Assembly (NCBI RefSeq): GCF_003669015.1
Contig: NZ_CP033069.1
Span: 2,552,501-2,616,500, forward strand
Direction of reading: 5' to 3'
Length of the DNA: 64,000 nucleotides
DNA from: Acidovorax sp. 1608163
Lineage (GTDB): Bacteria; Pseudomonadota; Gammaproteobacteria; Burkholderiales; Burkholderiaceae_C
Shown: piece after piece, positions 33,174 through 42,890 of the stretch
Position numbering within the stretch: the stretch's first letter is position 1
Layout: the number at the start of each line of letters is the position of its first letter
Notes under the pieces: model-generated
The model's input: the letters and a program-made list of their open reading frames with translations, nothing else
Told to the model about the DNA's origin: nothing
The model's database searches: none
Position numbers and translations under genes: made by a program

Positions 33174-35783
33174 TTAGACGCGCTCAGCCACCCAGCCCTG
33201 CACCGATGCCAAGGCAGCAGGCACCTTGCTGGCGTCTGTACCGCCCGCCATGGCCATGTCAGGCTTGCCGCCGCCCTTGCCGCCCACTTGTTGGGCCACA
33301 AAGTTCACCAGCTCACCGGCCTTCACTTTGCCAATGCTGTCGGCGGTCACACCTGCAGCCAGTTGCACCTTGTCGCCGTCCACGGCGGCCAGCACGATGG
33401 CGGCAGTCTTGAGCTTGTCCTTGAGCTTGTCCATGGTGTCGCGCAGGGTCTTCGCGTCTGCGCCGGGCAGCACGGCCGCCAAGACCTTCAGACCCTTGAT
33501 GTCCACAGCCTGGGTCAGCAGCTCATCGCCCTGGGCAGAAGCCAGCTTGCCCTTGAGGGCGGCCACTTCTTTTTCCAGCGTGCGGGCGTTTTCCAGCGCC
33601 TGGGCAATGCGGGCGTTCAGCTCGGCAACAGGCGACTTGAGGGCGCCAGCGGCTTGGTTCACCGTGTCTTCCAGGGTTTGCAGGTAGGCCAGCGCATTGG
33701 CGCCGGTCACGGCTTCGATGCGGCGCACGCCTGCGGCCACACCACCTTCGGCCACCACCTTGAACAGGCCAATATCGCCCGTGCGCTGCACGTGCGTGCC
33801 GCCGCACAGCTCGCGGCTGGTGCCAATGTCGAGCACGCGCACGGTCTCGCCGTACTTCTCGCCAAACAGCATCATGGCGCCGGTCTTCTGGGCCGACTCG
33901 ATGTCCATCACGCGGGCATCGGTGGCCGTGTTGGCCAGGATTTCCTCGTTCACGCGGCGCTCGATCTCGCGGATCTCGGCATCGCTCACGGCGGCGTTGT
34001 GTGCAAAGTCAAAACGTGTGCGGTCGGCATTGACCAGGCTGCCCTTTTGCTGCACATGGCTGCCCAGCACTTCGCGCAGGGCCTTGTGCATGATGTGGGT
34101 GACCGAGTGGTTGCGCATGGTGGCGGCGCGCACTGCGGTGTTGACCTGGGCCTGCACCGTGTCGCCCACATTCAGCGTGCCCTCTTCCAGCGTGCCATGG
34201 TGGCCAAACACATCGGCCTTCACTTTGAGCGTGTCGCCCACCGCAAAGCGCGCCGAGCCGCTGGTGATGACGCCCTCGTCACCCACCTGACCGCCGCTTT
34301 CGGCGTAGAAAGGCGTCGCGTCGAGCACTACCACACCGTTCTGGCCCGCCTTCAGCGCAGCCGTGCTGGTGCCGTCCACGTAGATGGCCACGATCTTGGC
34401 CGTCTCGGCCAGGTGCTCGTAGCCAGTGAAGCGGTTGGCATCGCCGGTGTACTCCAGCGCCTTGTCCATCTTGAACTTGCCGGCAGCGCGGGCCTGGGCC
34501 TTTTGCTTTTCCATGGCGGTCTTGAAGCCCGCTTCGTCCACTTCCACGTCGCGCTCGCGGCACACGTCATTGGTCAAATCGAGCGGGAAGCCGTAGGTGT
34601 CGTGCAGCTTGAAGGCCACTTCGCCAGGCAGCACCTTGGCGCCACCGTCCAGCGCGGCGTCCAGGATTTCCATGCCGTTGGCCAAGGTCTCGAAGAAGCG
34701 CTCTTCTTCGGTTTTGAGCACATCGGTGATGCGCTGCTCTTGCTCACGCAGGGCGGGGTAGGCATCGCCCATCAGGCGGGCCAGGTCGGCCACCAGCTTG
34801 TGGAAGAACGGGGTCTTCTTGCCCAGCTTGTAGCCGTGGCGGATGGCGCGGCGCACGATGCGGCGCTGCACGTAGCCACGGCCTTCGTTGCTGGGGATCA
34901 CGCCGTCGCTCACCAGGAAGGCGGTGGCGCGGATGTGGTCGGCAATCACGCGCAGGCTCTTGTTGTCCAGGTCGGTCACACCGGTCTCACGGCCAGCGGC
35001 CTTGATGAGCTGGTCGAAGATGTCGATTTCGTAGTTGCTGTGCACGTGCTGCAAGATGGCAGCCAGGCGCTCCAGGCCCATGCCGGTGTCCACGCAGGGT
35101 GCGGGCAGCGGCGTGACCGAGCCGTCTTCCTTCATGTCGAACTGCATGAACACGTTGTTCCAGATCTCGATGAAGCGGTCGCCGTCTTCGTCAGGGCTGC
35201 CCGGAGGGCCGCCGGGGATGTGGTCACCGTGGTCGTAGAAGATTTCGGAGCAAGGGCCGCAAGGGCCGGTGTCGGCCATCATCCAGAAGTTGTCGGACTT
35301 GTAGCGGCCGCCCTTGTTGTCGCCAATGCGGATCACGCGCTCGGGCGGCAGGCCGATTTCCTTGGTCCAGATGTCGTAGGCCTCGTCGTCTTCAAGGTAC
35401 ACCGTGGCCAGCAGGCGCTCGGGCGGCAGCTTGTAGACCTCGGTCAGCAGCTCCCAGGCCCACTTCAGCGATTCGCGCTTGAAGTAGTCGCCAAACGACC
35501 AGTTGCCCAGCATCTCAAAGAAGGTGTGGTGGCGGGCGGTGTAGCCCACGTTTTCCAGGTCGTTGTGCTTGCCACCCGCACGCAGGCAGGCTTGCACCGA
35601 CACAGCGCGGTTGTACGGGCGCTTGTCGGAGCCCAAAAACACGTCCTTGAACTGCACCATGCCGGAGTTGGTGAACATCAGCGTGGGGTCGTTGCCAGGC
35701 ACCAGCGACGACGATGCCACCACGGTGTGGCCGCGCTCGGCGAAGAAGTCGAGAAACTTGGCGCGGATTTCAGATACTTTCAT
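33174..35783 (-). CDS. alaS: Alanyl-tRNA synthetase
   Basis: Class II synthetase charging tRNA-Ala. The 869-residue protein has the N-terminal catalytic domain ([35 protein letters not shown]). The editing domain has zinc ligands in [11 protein letters not shown] and [15 protein letters not shown]-terminal coiled DHHA1-type C-Ala domain ends [16 protein letters not shown]. Start ATG 35783 ([14 protein letters not shown]) matches the universal family start. Single-gene unit with its own terminator. Confidence 0.98.
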   Translation of the reverse strand: MKVSEIRAKFLDFFAERGHTVVASSSLVPGNDPTLMFTNSGMVQFKDVFLGSDKRPYNRAVSVQACLRAGGKHNDLENVGYTARHHTFFEMLGNWSFGDYFKRESLKWAWELLTEVYKLPPERLLATVYLEDDEAYDIWTKEIGLPPERVIRIGDNKGGRYKSDNFWMMADTGPCGPCSEIFYDHGDHIPGGPPGSPDEDGDRFIEIWNNVFMQFDMKEDGSVTPLPAPCVDTGMGLERLAAILQHVHSNYEIDIFDQLIKAAGRETGVTDLDNKSLRVIADHIRATAFLVSDGVIPSNEGRGYVQRRIVRRAIRHGYKLGKKTPFFHKLVADLARLMGDAYPALREQEQRITDVLKTEEERFFETLANGMEILDAALDGGAKVLPGEVAFKLHDTYGFPLDLTNDVCRERDVEVDEAGFKTAMEKQKAQARAAGKFKMDKALEYTGDANRFTGYEHLAETAKIVAIYVDGTSTAALKAGQNGVVVLDATPFYAESGGQVGDEGVITSGSARFAVGDTLKVKADVFGHHGTLEEGTLNVGDTVQAQVNTAVRAATMRNHSVTHIMHKALREVLGSHVQQKGSLVNADRTRFDFAHNAAVSDAEIREIERRVNEEILANTATDARVMDIESAQKTGAMMLFGEKYGETVRVLDIGTSRELCGGTHVQRTGDIGLFKVVAEGGVAAGVRRIEAVTGANALAYLQTLEDTVNQAAGALKSPVAELNARIAQALENARTLEKEVAALKGKLASAQGDELLTQAVDIKGLKVLAAVLPGADAKTLRDTMDKLKDKLKTAAIVLAAVDGDKVQLAAGVTADSIGKVKAGELVNFVAQQVGGKGGGKPDMAMAGGTDASKVPAALASVQGWVAERV

Positions 35784-35862
35784 CCGGGTCTTTCTACGCT
35801 GCCTCGGCATGCCGGGAGCGGTTGCGTCTAGGTTGGAAGAGGGGTCGAAACCCTCGATTATC

Positions 35863-37127
35863 TCACCGTTCGCCCGCCCCATGGCCTGCGCCAGGCACCC
35901 CCAGACTGGTCGCCCAGGCCTGCAAAAACCGCTGCCGCTTGAGGGGGTCCAGATAGACCAGCAAACCCAGTCCGGGGGACAAAAGCCGCCAGGCGCTGCC
36001 ACTGGGCGCAGCCCCTTCCGCTGCAGGCAAGGGGCCGGGCTGGCCCGGCAAGGCCAGGGCACGGCCATCGCGCGCAGCGGCCACGGCCTGGCGCACGGGC
36101 AACAGCCGCGTGTCGCGTGCCAGCACGGCCTGCCCTTGGGGTGACAGCAGGTAGTCCAGAAACGGGCGGGCCAGCTCGGGGTGCCGGGCCGATGCAGGAA
36201 TGAGCGCCACGCGGGTGGTGAGCAAGGTGTAGTCCTCGGGCACGATCACCCGCAGGCTGGACCCGCCTGCCATGCGCGCCAGGGCATAGGACGCAGGCAC
36301 GTTGTAGACCAGCGCCAGCTCGCCCTGCTCCAGCCGGTCCAGCAGCGGCTCGATGTGGTCGCCCAGCCGCGCTCTGGCGGCCCCCATGGCCGCCAGCAAC
36401 ACGCTGGCGGTGCTGTCAAAACGCGAGTCTTGCGTAGCCAGCAGGTAGCCCAAGCCGCTGCGCAGCGCGTCGTAGGTGCCGATGCGCCCCTGCAGCGGGC
36501 TGCCGGGCTGGCGCAGCAAAGCCAGCAACTGCCCCCGGGTGCGCGGGGCCAGTGCGGGGTTCAACAGGCGCGGGTTGTAGGCCATGACCACGGCGTCGGC
36601 CCCCAGCGTGAATGCTTCACGCCGCCAGTGGGCGCCCTCGGGCAACTCGCGGGTTTGGGGCGACTGGTGCGACAAGGCATACCCGTCGTTGGCCAGCTGG
36701 GTCTGCAGGTCGGGGCTGCTGCTGATGAGCAGGTCGGGCGCCTCGGCCACATCCACCGCCGGGGCCGCCCCCTGGCCCCGGCCAGCGCCAGGGCGCGGGC
36801 GTGGATGTCCAGGCTTTGCCGGTCGGTGTATTGCACCGTGACGCTGGGATACAGGCGCTGAAAATCGCGGATGGCGGGGGCAAACAAGGCCGTGTCGGTG
36901 GAGCTGTCGATGCGCAGCACCGATGCCTCGCGGGCCGTGGCGGCAAAGCGGGTCATAACGGCCGGTGGGCTGATGGATGGCCCGGCAGTCTGCGCCCTGC
37001 CCGGCCCCCAGGCCGCTGCCAGCGCGGCAGCGGCGGCCGCCCGCAGAGCCTGCCGGCGGGTGGGCGATGCGGGCAATGTGGGCCATGCATGCGCCTGGGT
37101 CAATGGCGACAAGTCTTTCAAGGTCAT
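35863..37127 (-). pseudogene. ABC-type periplasmic substrate-binding protein, frameshifted
   Basis: A secreted binding protein of about 421 residues split by a frameshift. The N-terminal part starts at ATG 37127, with a signal-like RRQALRAAAAAALAAAWGPG and VLRIDSSTDTALFAPAIRDF. It runs out of frame near 36768-36779, after which the other frame continues AAPAVDVAEAPDLLISSSPD to the stop at 35863. One extra G (minus strand) in that G/C-rich run restores a single reading frame. The start overlaps the stop of the sensor kinase by ATGA, so it belongs to the tctD-tctE operon and may sense or deliver the same carboxylate. Confidence 0.85.
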
Positions 37128-38758
37128 TCCGCCCCCCGCGCATCCATCGCCGCAGGCTCTGGCGCCAAGCCCAGAGCCTTGCCCGTCGCCAAATCCACCG
37201 GCAAGGCCATGGCCACACGCCAGCCGCCCTCGGCGCGATGGCCTACATCCAAGCGCCCACCATGGCCTTGCACCACCCGCTGCACAATCGCCAGCCCCAG
37301 CCCAGCACCACCGGGGGCAGCCCCTGCGCCCCGGGCAAAACGCTCAAACAGGCGGGCCTGCTCAGCCTCGGGCACGCCGGGGCCGCAGTCTTCCACCACC
37401 ACGCACCACTGGGGCTGGCCGCTAGCGGGGTCGGTCTGGCCTTGCACAGTCACATCCACCGGGCCGCGCTCGGGCTGGCCGTGCTTGAGGGCGTTGTCCA
37501 CCACGTTCTTGAAGGCCTCGCGCAGCATGAGTGCATCGCCCTGCAGCACAGCAGCGGGGTGGCTTGCCAGAGACATTTCCATGATCATTTCGGCATCTAG
37601 CGCCCTATCTATAAGCGCTGGAAGCTCATTATTTGATAGCAAAACTTTCTCCTGCGACGCGCTGGAGCGCCACCACAGCCGCACCACAGGCCGGGGTTCG
37701 GCACGCGGCACCACGTCGTGCAGAGCCTCTTGCAGCAGCACCAGCAGGTCCACGGCCTCAAACCGCTGCAGGTGGCCCTGGTGGGTCACGCTGGCGTCTG
37801 AGAGCAACTGGTTGAGCAAGCGCCGCAGGCGCAGCGCATTGCGCTCCACCGCTTGCAGGCTTTGGCGCTGGGCGGCGGGGTCATCGTCGTCCAGGCCTTC
37901 TTGCGCCTGGGCGATGAGCGCGGCCAGCGGCGTGCGCATCTGGTGCGCGGCTTCGGCAATGAAGGTGCGCAAAGCGTCCAGGTTGACCGCCAAGCGCTGC
38001 ATGAAGCCGTTGAGGGCCCGCACCGTCTGGGCCAGCTCTTGCGGCACGGGGCTGGCCATGGGGTGCAGGGCCGATGCCGGGCGCGCCAGCAGCTCTTGCT
38101 CCAGCAGCGCCAGGGGGCGCAGCGCCCGCCGCACGCCCAGCCACAGCAGGCAAAACACGCCCGCCATCAGCGCCACGATGGCCGCCGTGGCACGCCAGGC
38201 GATGTCTGCCGCCAGCGCATCGCGCGCCAGGCGCGTTTGGCCCACCTGCACCCACACCAGGCCAGAGCCCGCACCACCGGCGATGTAACGGGGCACCACG
38301 GCAAATCGCACCGATTCGCCCCGGTAGGCCTGGTCAAAAAACTGGGCTTGCGCGGGGCCTGCCTCCCGGGGCAAGCCTGCCGGGGGCGCGGGCAAATCGG
38401 CATAGCCCGTCAGGGTGCTGCCATCGGGCCCGGCAATGCGATAGAAGGCCCGGTCTTCCGGCGCCATGGCCAGCAAGTCAAGGGCGGCATAGGGCAAATC
38501 CACCTGCCACTGACCCTGGGCAAACGCCACGCTGTCGGCCATCGACAAGGCGGACGCCTTGAGCAAATGGTCGTAAGACCCATCGGCCGCCCGCTGGCCA
38601 TAGCTGCGCGCCGCGCCAAACAACACCACCGTGGCCACCACAAACAGCGCGCAAATGGCGCGCAGCAGGGTGTGCCGCACGGCGGGCAGCGTGCGCACAG
38701 CAGCGGGTTGCAAAGCCTCAGGCACGATGCGGGGGCTGTTGAGGCGCCACTGCGCCAT
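37124..38758 (-). CDS. tctE: Sensor histidine kinase (TctE-like)
   Basis: Membrane sensor kinase, about 544 residues. Two membrane helices (about 30-50 and 165-190) flank a periplasmic 2CSK_N-like domain. A HAMP-like linker leads to HisKA with the acceptor in AEAAHQMRTPLAALIAQAQE, then an HATPase with NVVDNALKHGQ, DCGPGVPE and GGAGLGLAIV. Start uncertain: ATG 38758 chosen, with 38782/38785 as alternatives; all overlap the tctD 3' end. Unusually, a family A repeat (37594-37646) lies inside the coding sequence and encodes LLSNNELPALIDRALDAE. Confidence 0.9.
   Translation of the reverse strand: MAQWRLNSPRIVPEALQPAAVRTLPAVRHTLLRAICALFVVATVVLFGAARSYGQRAADGSYDHLLKASALSMADSVAFAQGQWQVDLPYAALDLLAMAPEDRAFYRIAGPDGSTLTGYADLPAPPAGLPREAGPAQAQFFDQAYRGESVRFAVVPRYIAGGAGSGLVWVQVGQTRLARDALAADIAWRATAAIVALMAGVFCLLWLGVRRALRPLALLEQELLARPASALHPMASPVPQELAQTVRALNGFMQRLAVNLDALRTFIAEAAHQMRTPLAALIAQAQEGLDDDDPAAQRQSLQAVERNALRLRRLLNQLLSDASVTHQGHLQRFEAVDLLVLLQEALHDVVPRAEPRPVVRLWWRSSASQEKVLLSNNELPALIDRALDAEMIMEMSLASHPAAVLQGDALMLREAFKNVVDNALKHGQPERGPVDVTVQGQTDPASGQPQWCVVVEDCGPGVPEAEQARLFERFARGAGAAPGGAGLGLAIVQRVVQGHGGRLDVGHRAEGGWRVAMALPVDLATGKALGLAPEPAAMDARGAE
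37594..37646 (-). repeat. Family A repeat translated within the tctE-like kinase
   Basis: On the minus strand it reads ttgctatcaaataatgagct, then tccagcgcttatagataggg and cgctagatg, matching intergenic copies at 19793 and 59943. The kinase frame runs through it without a stop. Confidence 0.8.
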
Positions 38759-39494
38759 CGGCCGCAGCGTTATGAGCCGCATCATCGGCAGCAACGGAAG
38801 GGGCCGCTGCATCGGCCACAGCCTCTTGGGGCACCACATCGGCCCGGTAGCCCACGCTGCGCACGGTGGCAATGCGCAGGCCGCTGGCGACCAGCTTTTT
38901 GCGCAGGCGGCCCACGTACACCTCGATGGCGTTCAGCCCCACGTCTTCGTCAAAGTTGAACAAGCGGCTGGCAATGTCGTCCTTGCTGACCACGCGGCCC
39001 AGGCGCCCCACCAGGATTTCGAGCAGGCTGTATTCGCGGTGCGGCAGCTCCAGCTCGGCCCCCAGCAGGCTCACCCGGCGCGCTGCGCTGTCGATGACCA
39101 GGCCACCCACCTCCCAGCGCCCCGCCACCTGGCCCTGCGGGCGGCGCAGCAAGGCGCGGCAGCGGGCGTCCAGCTCCCTGAAATCAAAGGGCTTGTCCAG
39201 ATAGTCGTCCGCGCCCTCGTCCAGCGCATTCACCCGGTCTTCGATGTCCGAGCGCGCGGTGAGCATCAGCACCGGGGTCTTATTGCCCTGCCTGCGCAGC
39301 TGGGCCAGCAGGCTCAGCCCGTCCATGCCCGGCAGGCCGATGTCCAGCAGCACCAGATCAAACGGCGTGTAGCCCAGCACCTCATAGGCCTTGCGCCCAT
39401 CGCCCTGCCAGTCCACCGCATGGCCCTGGCGCCGCAAACGGCGCACCACGGCCTCGGCCAGATCGGGGTCGTCTTCTACCAGCAGGATGCGCAT
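38718..39494 (-). CDS. tctD: Response regulator transcription factor (TctD-like, OmpR family)
   Basis: A 258-residue OmpR-type regulator: a receiver (MRILLVEDDPDLAE; phospho-acceptor Asp51 in LVLLDIGLPGMDG; LMLTARSD; Lys in DYLDKPFDF), then a winged-helix DNA-binding domain (REYSLLEILVGRLG; VYVGRLRKKL). An alanine-rich tail of about 35 residues beyond VGYR is unusual. ATG 39494 begins the receiver. With TctE it probably controls the divergent CitMHS citrate transporter, as tctDE systems control tricarboxylate uptake. Confidence 0.92.
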   Translation of the reverse strand: MRILLVEDDPDLAEAVVRRLRRQGHAVDWQGDGRKAYEVLGYTPFDLVLLDIGLPGMDGLSLLAQLRRQGNKTPVLMLTARSDIEDRVNALDEGADDYLDKPFDFRELDARCRALLRRPQGQVAGRWEVGGLVIDSAARRVSLLGAELELPHREYSLLEILVGRLGRVVSKDDIASRLFNFDEDVGLNAIEVYVGRLRKKLVASGLRIATVRSVGYRADVVPQEAVADAAAPSVAADDAAHNAAADGAVAPQQPPHRA

Positions 39495-39818
39495 TTCAAA
39501 CCTTTTTCCGCACGCAGATGCGGTTGCCATCACCAAAAACCAGCGACCGGCAGTCGACAAACCACCGGGTCAAAGCCCCGTATTGTTCCACGCACCGATG
39601 CGATGCAAGGGTTTACCCTATTAGTAAATACACGAAACCCCTGCACCACGACAGGCGCACGACAGAGTGGAAATCTAAGGTTCACCCCCTGTGGCGAGCA
39701 CCGTTCATGCCCCGTGCATGCATGCCCGGCCACAGCACCAAAAAAGGGCGGAAAACCAGCCACAGCCCTCTTCTCGTTTTGAACGGAACCCCATGACACC
39801 CACTCGGAGACCCCTGCC
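39495..39818. other. 324-bp divergent region (tctD / citMHS)
   Basis: No gene. It holds the presumed TctD-controlled promoters. An AT-rich dyad with GGGTTTACC...AAACCC arms (39609-39640) is the best operator candidate. A GGAG site lies eight to nine bases before the CitMHS start. Confidence 0.5.
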
Positions 39819-41183
39819 ATGCTGCTGACCTTGCTTGGATTCGGCATGGTGCTGACCTTCATGATTCTGATCATGACCCGGCGGCTTTCGCCCCTGGTGG
39901 CCTTGATCAGCATCCCCATCGTGTTTGCCATCATCGGCGGCTTTGCCCCCACCATGGGGGCCATGATGCTCGACGGCATCCGCAAGATCGCCCCCACGGG
40001 CGTGATGCTGATGTTCGCCATCCTGTACTTCGGCGTGATGATCCACGCGGGCCTGTTCGACCCGGTGGTGGGCGTCATCCTCAAGCTGGTCAAGGGCGAT
40101 CCGCTCAAGATCGTGGTGGGCACAGCGGTGCTGGCACTGCTGATCTCGCTGGACGGCGATGGCTCGACCACGTACATGATCACCGTGGCCTCGATGCTGC
40201 CGCTGTACAAGCGGCTCAAGATGAACCCGCTGAGCCTCACCTGCGTGGCCGTGGTGGCCAGCGGCATCATGAACCTCACGCCCTGGGGCGGCCCCACCGC
40301 CCGCGCCGCCAGCGCACTGCATGTGGACCCGGCCGATGTCTTCGTGCCCATGGTTCCGGCCATGGGGCTGGCCATCGTGGCGCTGCTGGCTGTCTCCGTT
40401 TACCTGGGCCTGCGCGAGCGCCAGCGGCTGGGCACCGTCAGCCTGCCGCTGCAAAGCGACACCCGCGCCGCCATGGAGGCCGATGAAGAAGCCACCGGCG
40501 AGCACCTGCCCACGATCACCGGCCCGGAGAACGCCGACATGCGCCGCCCCCGCCTGCTGTGGGTGAACCTGGGCCTGACCACCGCGCTGATGGTGACGCT
40601 GGTCATGGGCCTGCTGCCCCTGCCCGTACTGTTCATGATGGGCTTTGCCGTGGCCATCGTCATCAACTACCCCGACGTGGCCGACCAGCGCAAGGTGGTG
40701 AGCGAATACGCGACCAACGCACTGGCCGTGGTGGCGCTGATTTTTGCAGCGGGCATCTTCACCGGCATCCTGTCGGGCACCGGCATGGTCGAGGCCATGT
40801 CGCGCGGGCTGCTGGCGGCCATTCCCAAGAGCATGGGGCCCTACATGCCCACCATCACGGCGCTCTTGAGCATGCCGCTCACGTTCTTCATGTCCAACGA
40901 TGCGTTCTACTTTGGCGTGCTTCCCATCCTGAACGAAGCCGCACAGGCCTACGGCATCAGCCCCGTGGAAATGGCCCGCGCATCGCTGATCGGCCAGCCC
41001 GTGCACTTGCTCAGCCCACTGGTGCCATCGACCTACCTGCTGGTGTCTCTGGCCGGTGTGGACTTTGGCGACCACCAGCGCTTCAGCCTCAAATGGGCCA
41101 CGGTGGTAAGCCTGGCGCTCATGGGGGCGTGCCTGCTGCTGGGGCTGTTCCCGCTCATGGGGCAACTTACTGCAACCCCTTGA
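39819..41183 (+). CDS. CitMHS family citrate-metal:proton symporter
   Basis: Inner-membrane carrier for citrate complexed with a divalent metal. The 454-residue protein has about 12 hydrophobic segments and family hallmarks: the MFAILYFGVMIHAGLFDPVV stretch, LISLDGDGSTTYMIT, MNLTPWGGPTARAASAL and the C-terminal SNDAFYFGVLPILNE. It is divergent from a TctD/TctE pair, which fits citrate-responsive induction. Whether Mg or Ca is the preferred metal cannot be read from sequence. Confidence 0.94.
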   Translation: MLLTLLGFGMVLTFMILIMTRRLSPLVALISIPIVFAIIGGFAPTMGAMMLDGIRKIAPTGVMLMFAILYFGVMIHAGLFDPVVGVILKLVKGDPLKIVVGTAVLALLISLDGDGSTTYMITVASMLPLYKRLKMNPLSLTCVAVVASGIMNLTPWGGPTARAASALHVDPADVFVPMVPAMGLAIVALLAVSVYLGLRERQRLGTVSLPLQSDTRAAMEADEEATGEHLPTITGPENADMRRPRLLWVNLGLTTALMVTLVMGLLPLPVLFMMGFAVAIVINYPDVADQRKVVSEYATNALAVVALIFAAGIFTGILSGTGMVEAMSRGLLAAIPKSMGPYMPTITALLSMPLTFFMSNDAFYFGVLPILNEAAQAYGISPVEMARASLIGQPVHLLSPLVPSTYLLVSLAGVDFGDHQRFSLKWATVVSLALMGACLLLGLFPLMGQLTATP

Positions 41184-41210
41184 CGCGCTGAGCAGTCAAA
41201 AGAGGAAGGA

Positions 41211-41233
41211 CATGGCCCAGGCGCAGGGCCATG
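41211..41233. terminator. Hairpin between convergent citMHS and gabR-like genes
   Basis: CATGGCCC-aggcgca-GGGCCATG, a perfect 8-bp stem. There is no T-run, so intrinsic termination is uncertain. Confidence 0.5.
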
Positions 41234-41263
41234 TGGACCACACCCAGCACCCGCTGCGCCAGC

Positions 41264-42682
41264 CTACTGCGCAGCCTGGCGCGCGCGCACCATGCTCTGG
41301 TCCAGAAAGCTCCACAGCCGCTCGTCCAGGCTGAAGGCCACGTTAAAGCGCAACCAGCCCGTGGGGCGCGATTCGGTCAGGAAGAGCTGGCCCGGCCCGA
41401 GCATGATGCCCGCGCCCGTGGCCTCCTTCGACAGCTCGGCACTGTCGGGCAAATCGGGGTGGCGTGCCCACAGGTACATGCCCGCTTCGGGTTCATGGAA
41501 CAGCTCAAAGCCCAGCCCGTCGAGCTTGCGGCCCACTTGCTGGTGCGCCTCGGCCAGCCGCTCGCGCAGCGACTTGAGGTGCTTGCGCCAGCGCCCATCG
41601 GTCACCACACCAAAGGTCAGGCGCTCGGTGATTTCTGACGAAGTCAGGCCCGACACCATCTTCAGCTGCACCAACTCGTCCAGCAAATCGCGCCGGGCCA
41701 ACAAAAAGCCCGTGCGCAAATTGGGCGAAATGGTCTTGGAATAGCTGCCCACGTACACCACACGGTTGAGTTGGTCCAGGCTGGCCAGCGAGGGGCGCGA
41801 GGTCGGGTCCATGTCGGCGTAGATGTCGTTCTCTACCAGCATGAAGTCGTGCTGCTCTGCCAACTGCAGCAGGCGGTGCAGGTGCGCCATCGACGCCACC
41901 GAGCAGGTGGGGCTTTGCAGGCGCGGCTGCGTGAAGAAAGCCTTGGGCTTGTGCTCGGCCAGCAAGGCCTCCAGCGCCACCAGGTCGTAGCCCGAAGCCG
42001 TGCGCGGCACGCCCAGCGTGTGCGCGCCAGCAAAGCGCAGCATGAAGGTCAGGTTGGGGTAGCCGGGGTCGTCCACCAGCACCACATCACCAGGCTTGAC
42101 CAGCTTGCGCGCCACCAGGTCCAGCGCCTGGCTGGAGCCCTGGGTCAGCATCACCTGGTCTGCGTCCACCGACAGGTGGTGCTCTGCCAGCGATTCGGCC
42201 ACCACCATGCGCAGGGCCATGTGGCCGTGGGGCAGGCCGTAGCCGTCCAGCTCAGGGCCGTCGGAGGACAACTGGCGCATGCTGCGCCGCACCGCGTCGC
42301 CAAACAACCAGTCGTGCGGCAGCCAGCCGCAGCCGGGTTTGAGCGGCAGATTGCGGTTTTCAAAAATTTGTTTGAGGTACCAGCGCGCATCAAAACGGGG
42401 CACCGGGCGCTCCAGCCCGCCACCAGCCGGTGCAGCCCCCTCGTCCCCACGCCGCTTGACGAAAAACCCCGCATTGGCCCGCGACACCAGCCAGCCCTGG
42501 GCCACCAGCCGGTCGTAAGCCTCCACCACCGTGAACACACTGACGCCGTGCGACGCCGCAAACGCGCGGATGGAGGGAAGTTTGCTGCCCGGCTTGAGCA
42601 CCTGGCCCACGATAAGGCCACGCAGCCCATCGACGATCTGGCTGACCAGAGGTGTCTGGAGGTCTGGGCTGAGAGTGAGCAT
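41264..42682 (-). CDS. MocR/GabR-type PLP-dependent transcriptional regulator
   Basis: Fusion of an N-terminal GntR winged helix (LVSQIVDGLRGLIVGQVLKP, then PSIRAFAASHGVSVFTVVEA) with a fold-type I aminotransferase domain. The PLP lysine is in GSYSKTISPNLRTGF, about two-thirds in. The protein has 472 residues from ATG 42682 (MLTLSPDLQTP). In GabR the aminotransferase domain binds GABA-PLP and activates gabT/gabD. Here it diverges from gabT with gabD seven genes away, so a GabR-like role is well supported by context. PdxR or other MocR roles remain possible. Confidence 0.9.
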   Translation of the reverse strand: MLTLSPDLQTPLVSQIVDGLRGLIVGQVLKPGSKLPSIRAFAASHGVSVFTVVEAYDRLVAQGWLVSRANAGFFVKRRGDEGAAPAGGGLERPVPRFDARWYLKQIFENRNLPLKPGCGWLPHDWLFGDAVRRSMRQLSSDGPELDGYGLPHGHMALRMVVAESLAEHHLSVDADQVMLTQGSSQALDLVARKLVKPGDVVLVDDPGYPNLTFMLRFAGAHTLGVPRTASGYDLVALEALLAEHKPKAFFTQPRLQSPTCSVASMAHLHRLLQLAEQHDFMLVENDIYADMDPTSRPSLASLDQLNRVVYVGSYSKTISPNLRTGFLLARRDLLDELVQLKMVSGLTSSEITERLTFGVVTDGRWRKHLKSLRERLAEAHQQVGRKLDGLGFELFHEPEAGMYLWARHPDLPDSAELSKEATGAGIMLGPGQLFLTESRPTGWLRFNVAFSLDERLWSFLDQSMVRARQAAQ

Positions 42683-42760
42683 CAAGCGATCAAAGAGAAG
42701 AGCCGACGAAAAAAGGGGGCGAATTGTGCACCGTGTTGGCGCACACCAAATCAGGGATTG

Positions 42761-42787
42761 CCTGTACAGCATTTTAGACCTGCACAG
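42761..42787. promoter_or_regulatory. Direct repeat, candidate MocR/GabR site
   Basis: CCTGTACAG (42761-42769) and CCTGCACAG (42779-42787), spaced 18 bp, lie in the region divergent to gabT. MocR-type regulators often bind direct repeats; the match is by position and symmetry only. Confidence 0.4.
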
Positions 42788-42890
42788 TCCGCGCCAATTT
42801 ACGCTGCGGTGTACATGGACGGTGGGTGGCGCGGCTTTCAGAATTCACCCCATTCCCTCATCACCCACTTTTCACCAAGCCGCTGACACC

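Noticed and set aside
33288..35831. An 847-codon open frame antisense to alaS
   Set aside because: alaS is certain by its motifs and terminator; the antisense product is rich in H, A, V and G from codon complementarity only.
39609..39640. GGGTTT...AAACCC dyad upstream of citMHS as a firm TctD operator
   Set aside because: OmpR-type regulators usually bind direct repeats; the dyad is kept only as a candidate in the region description.
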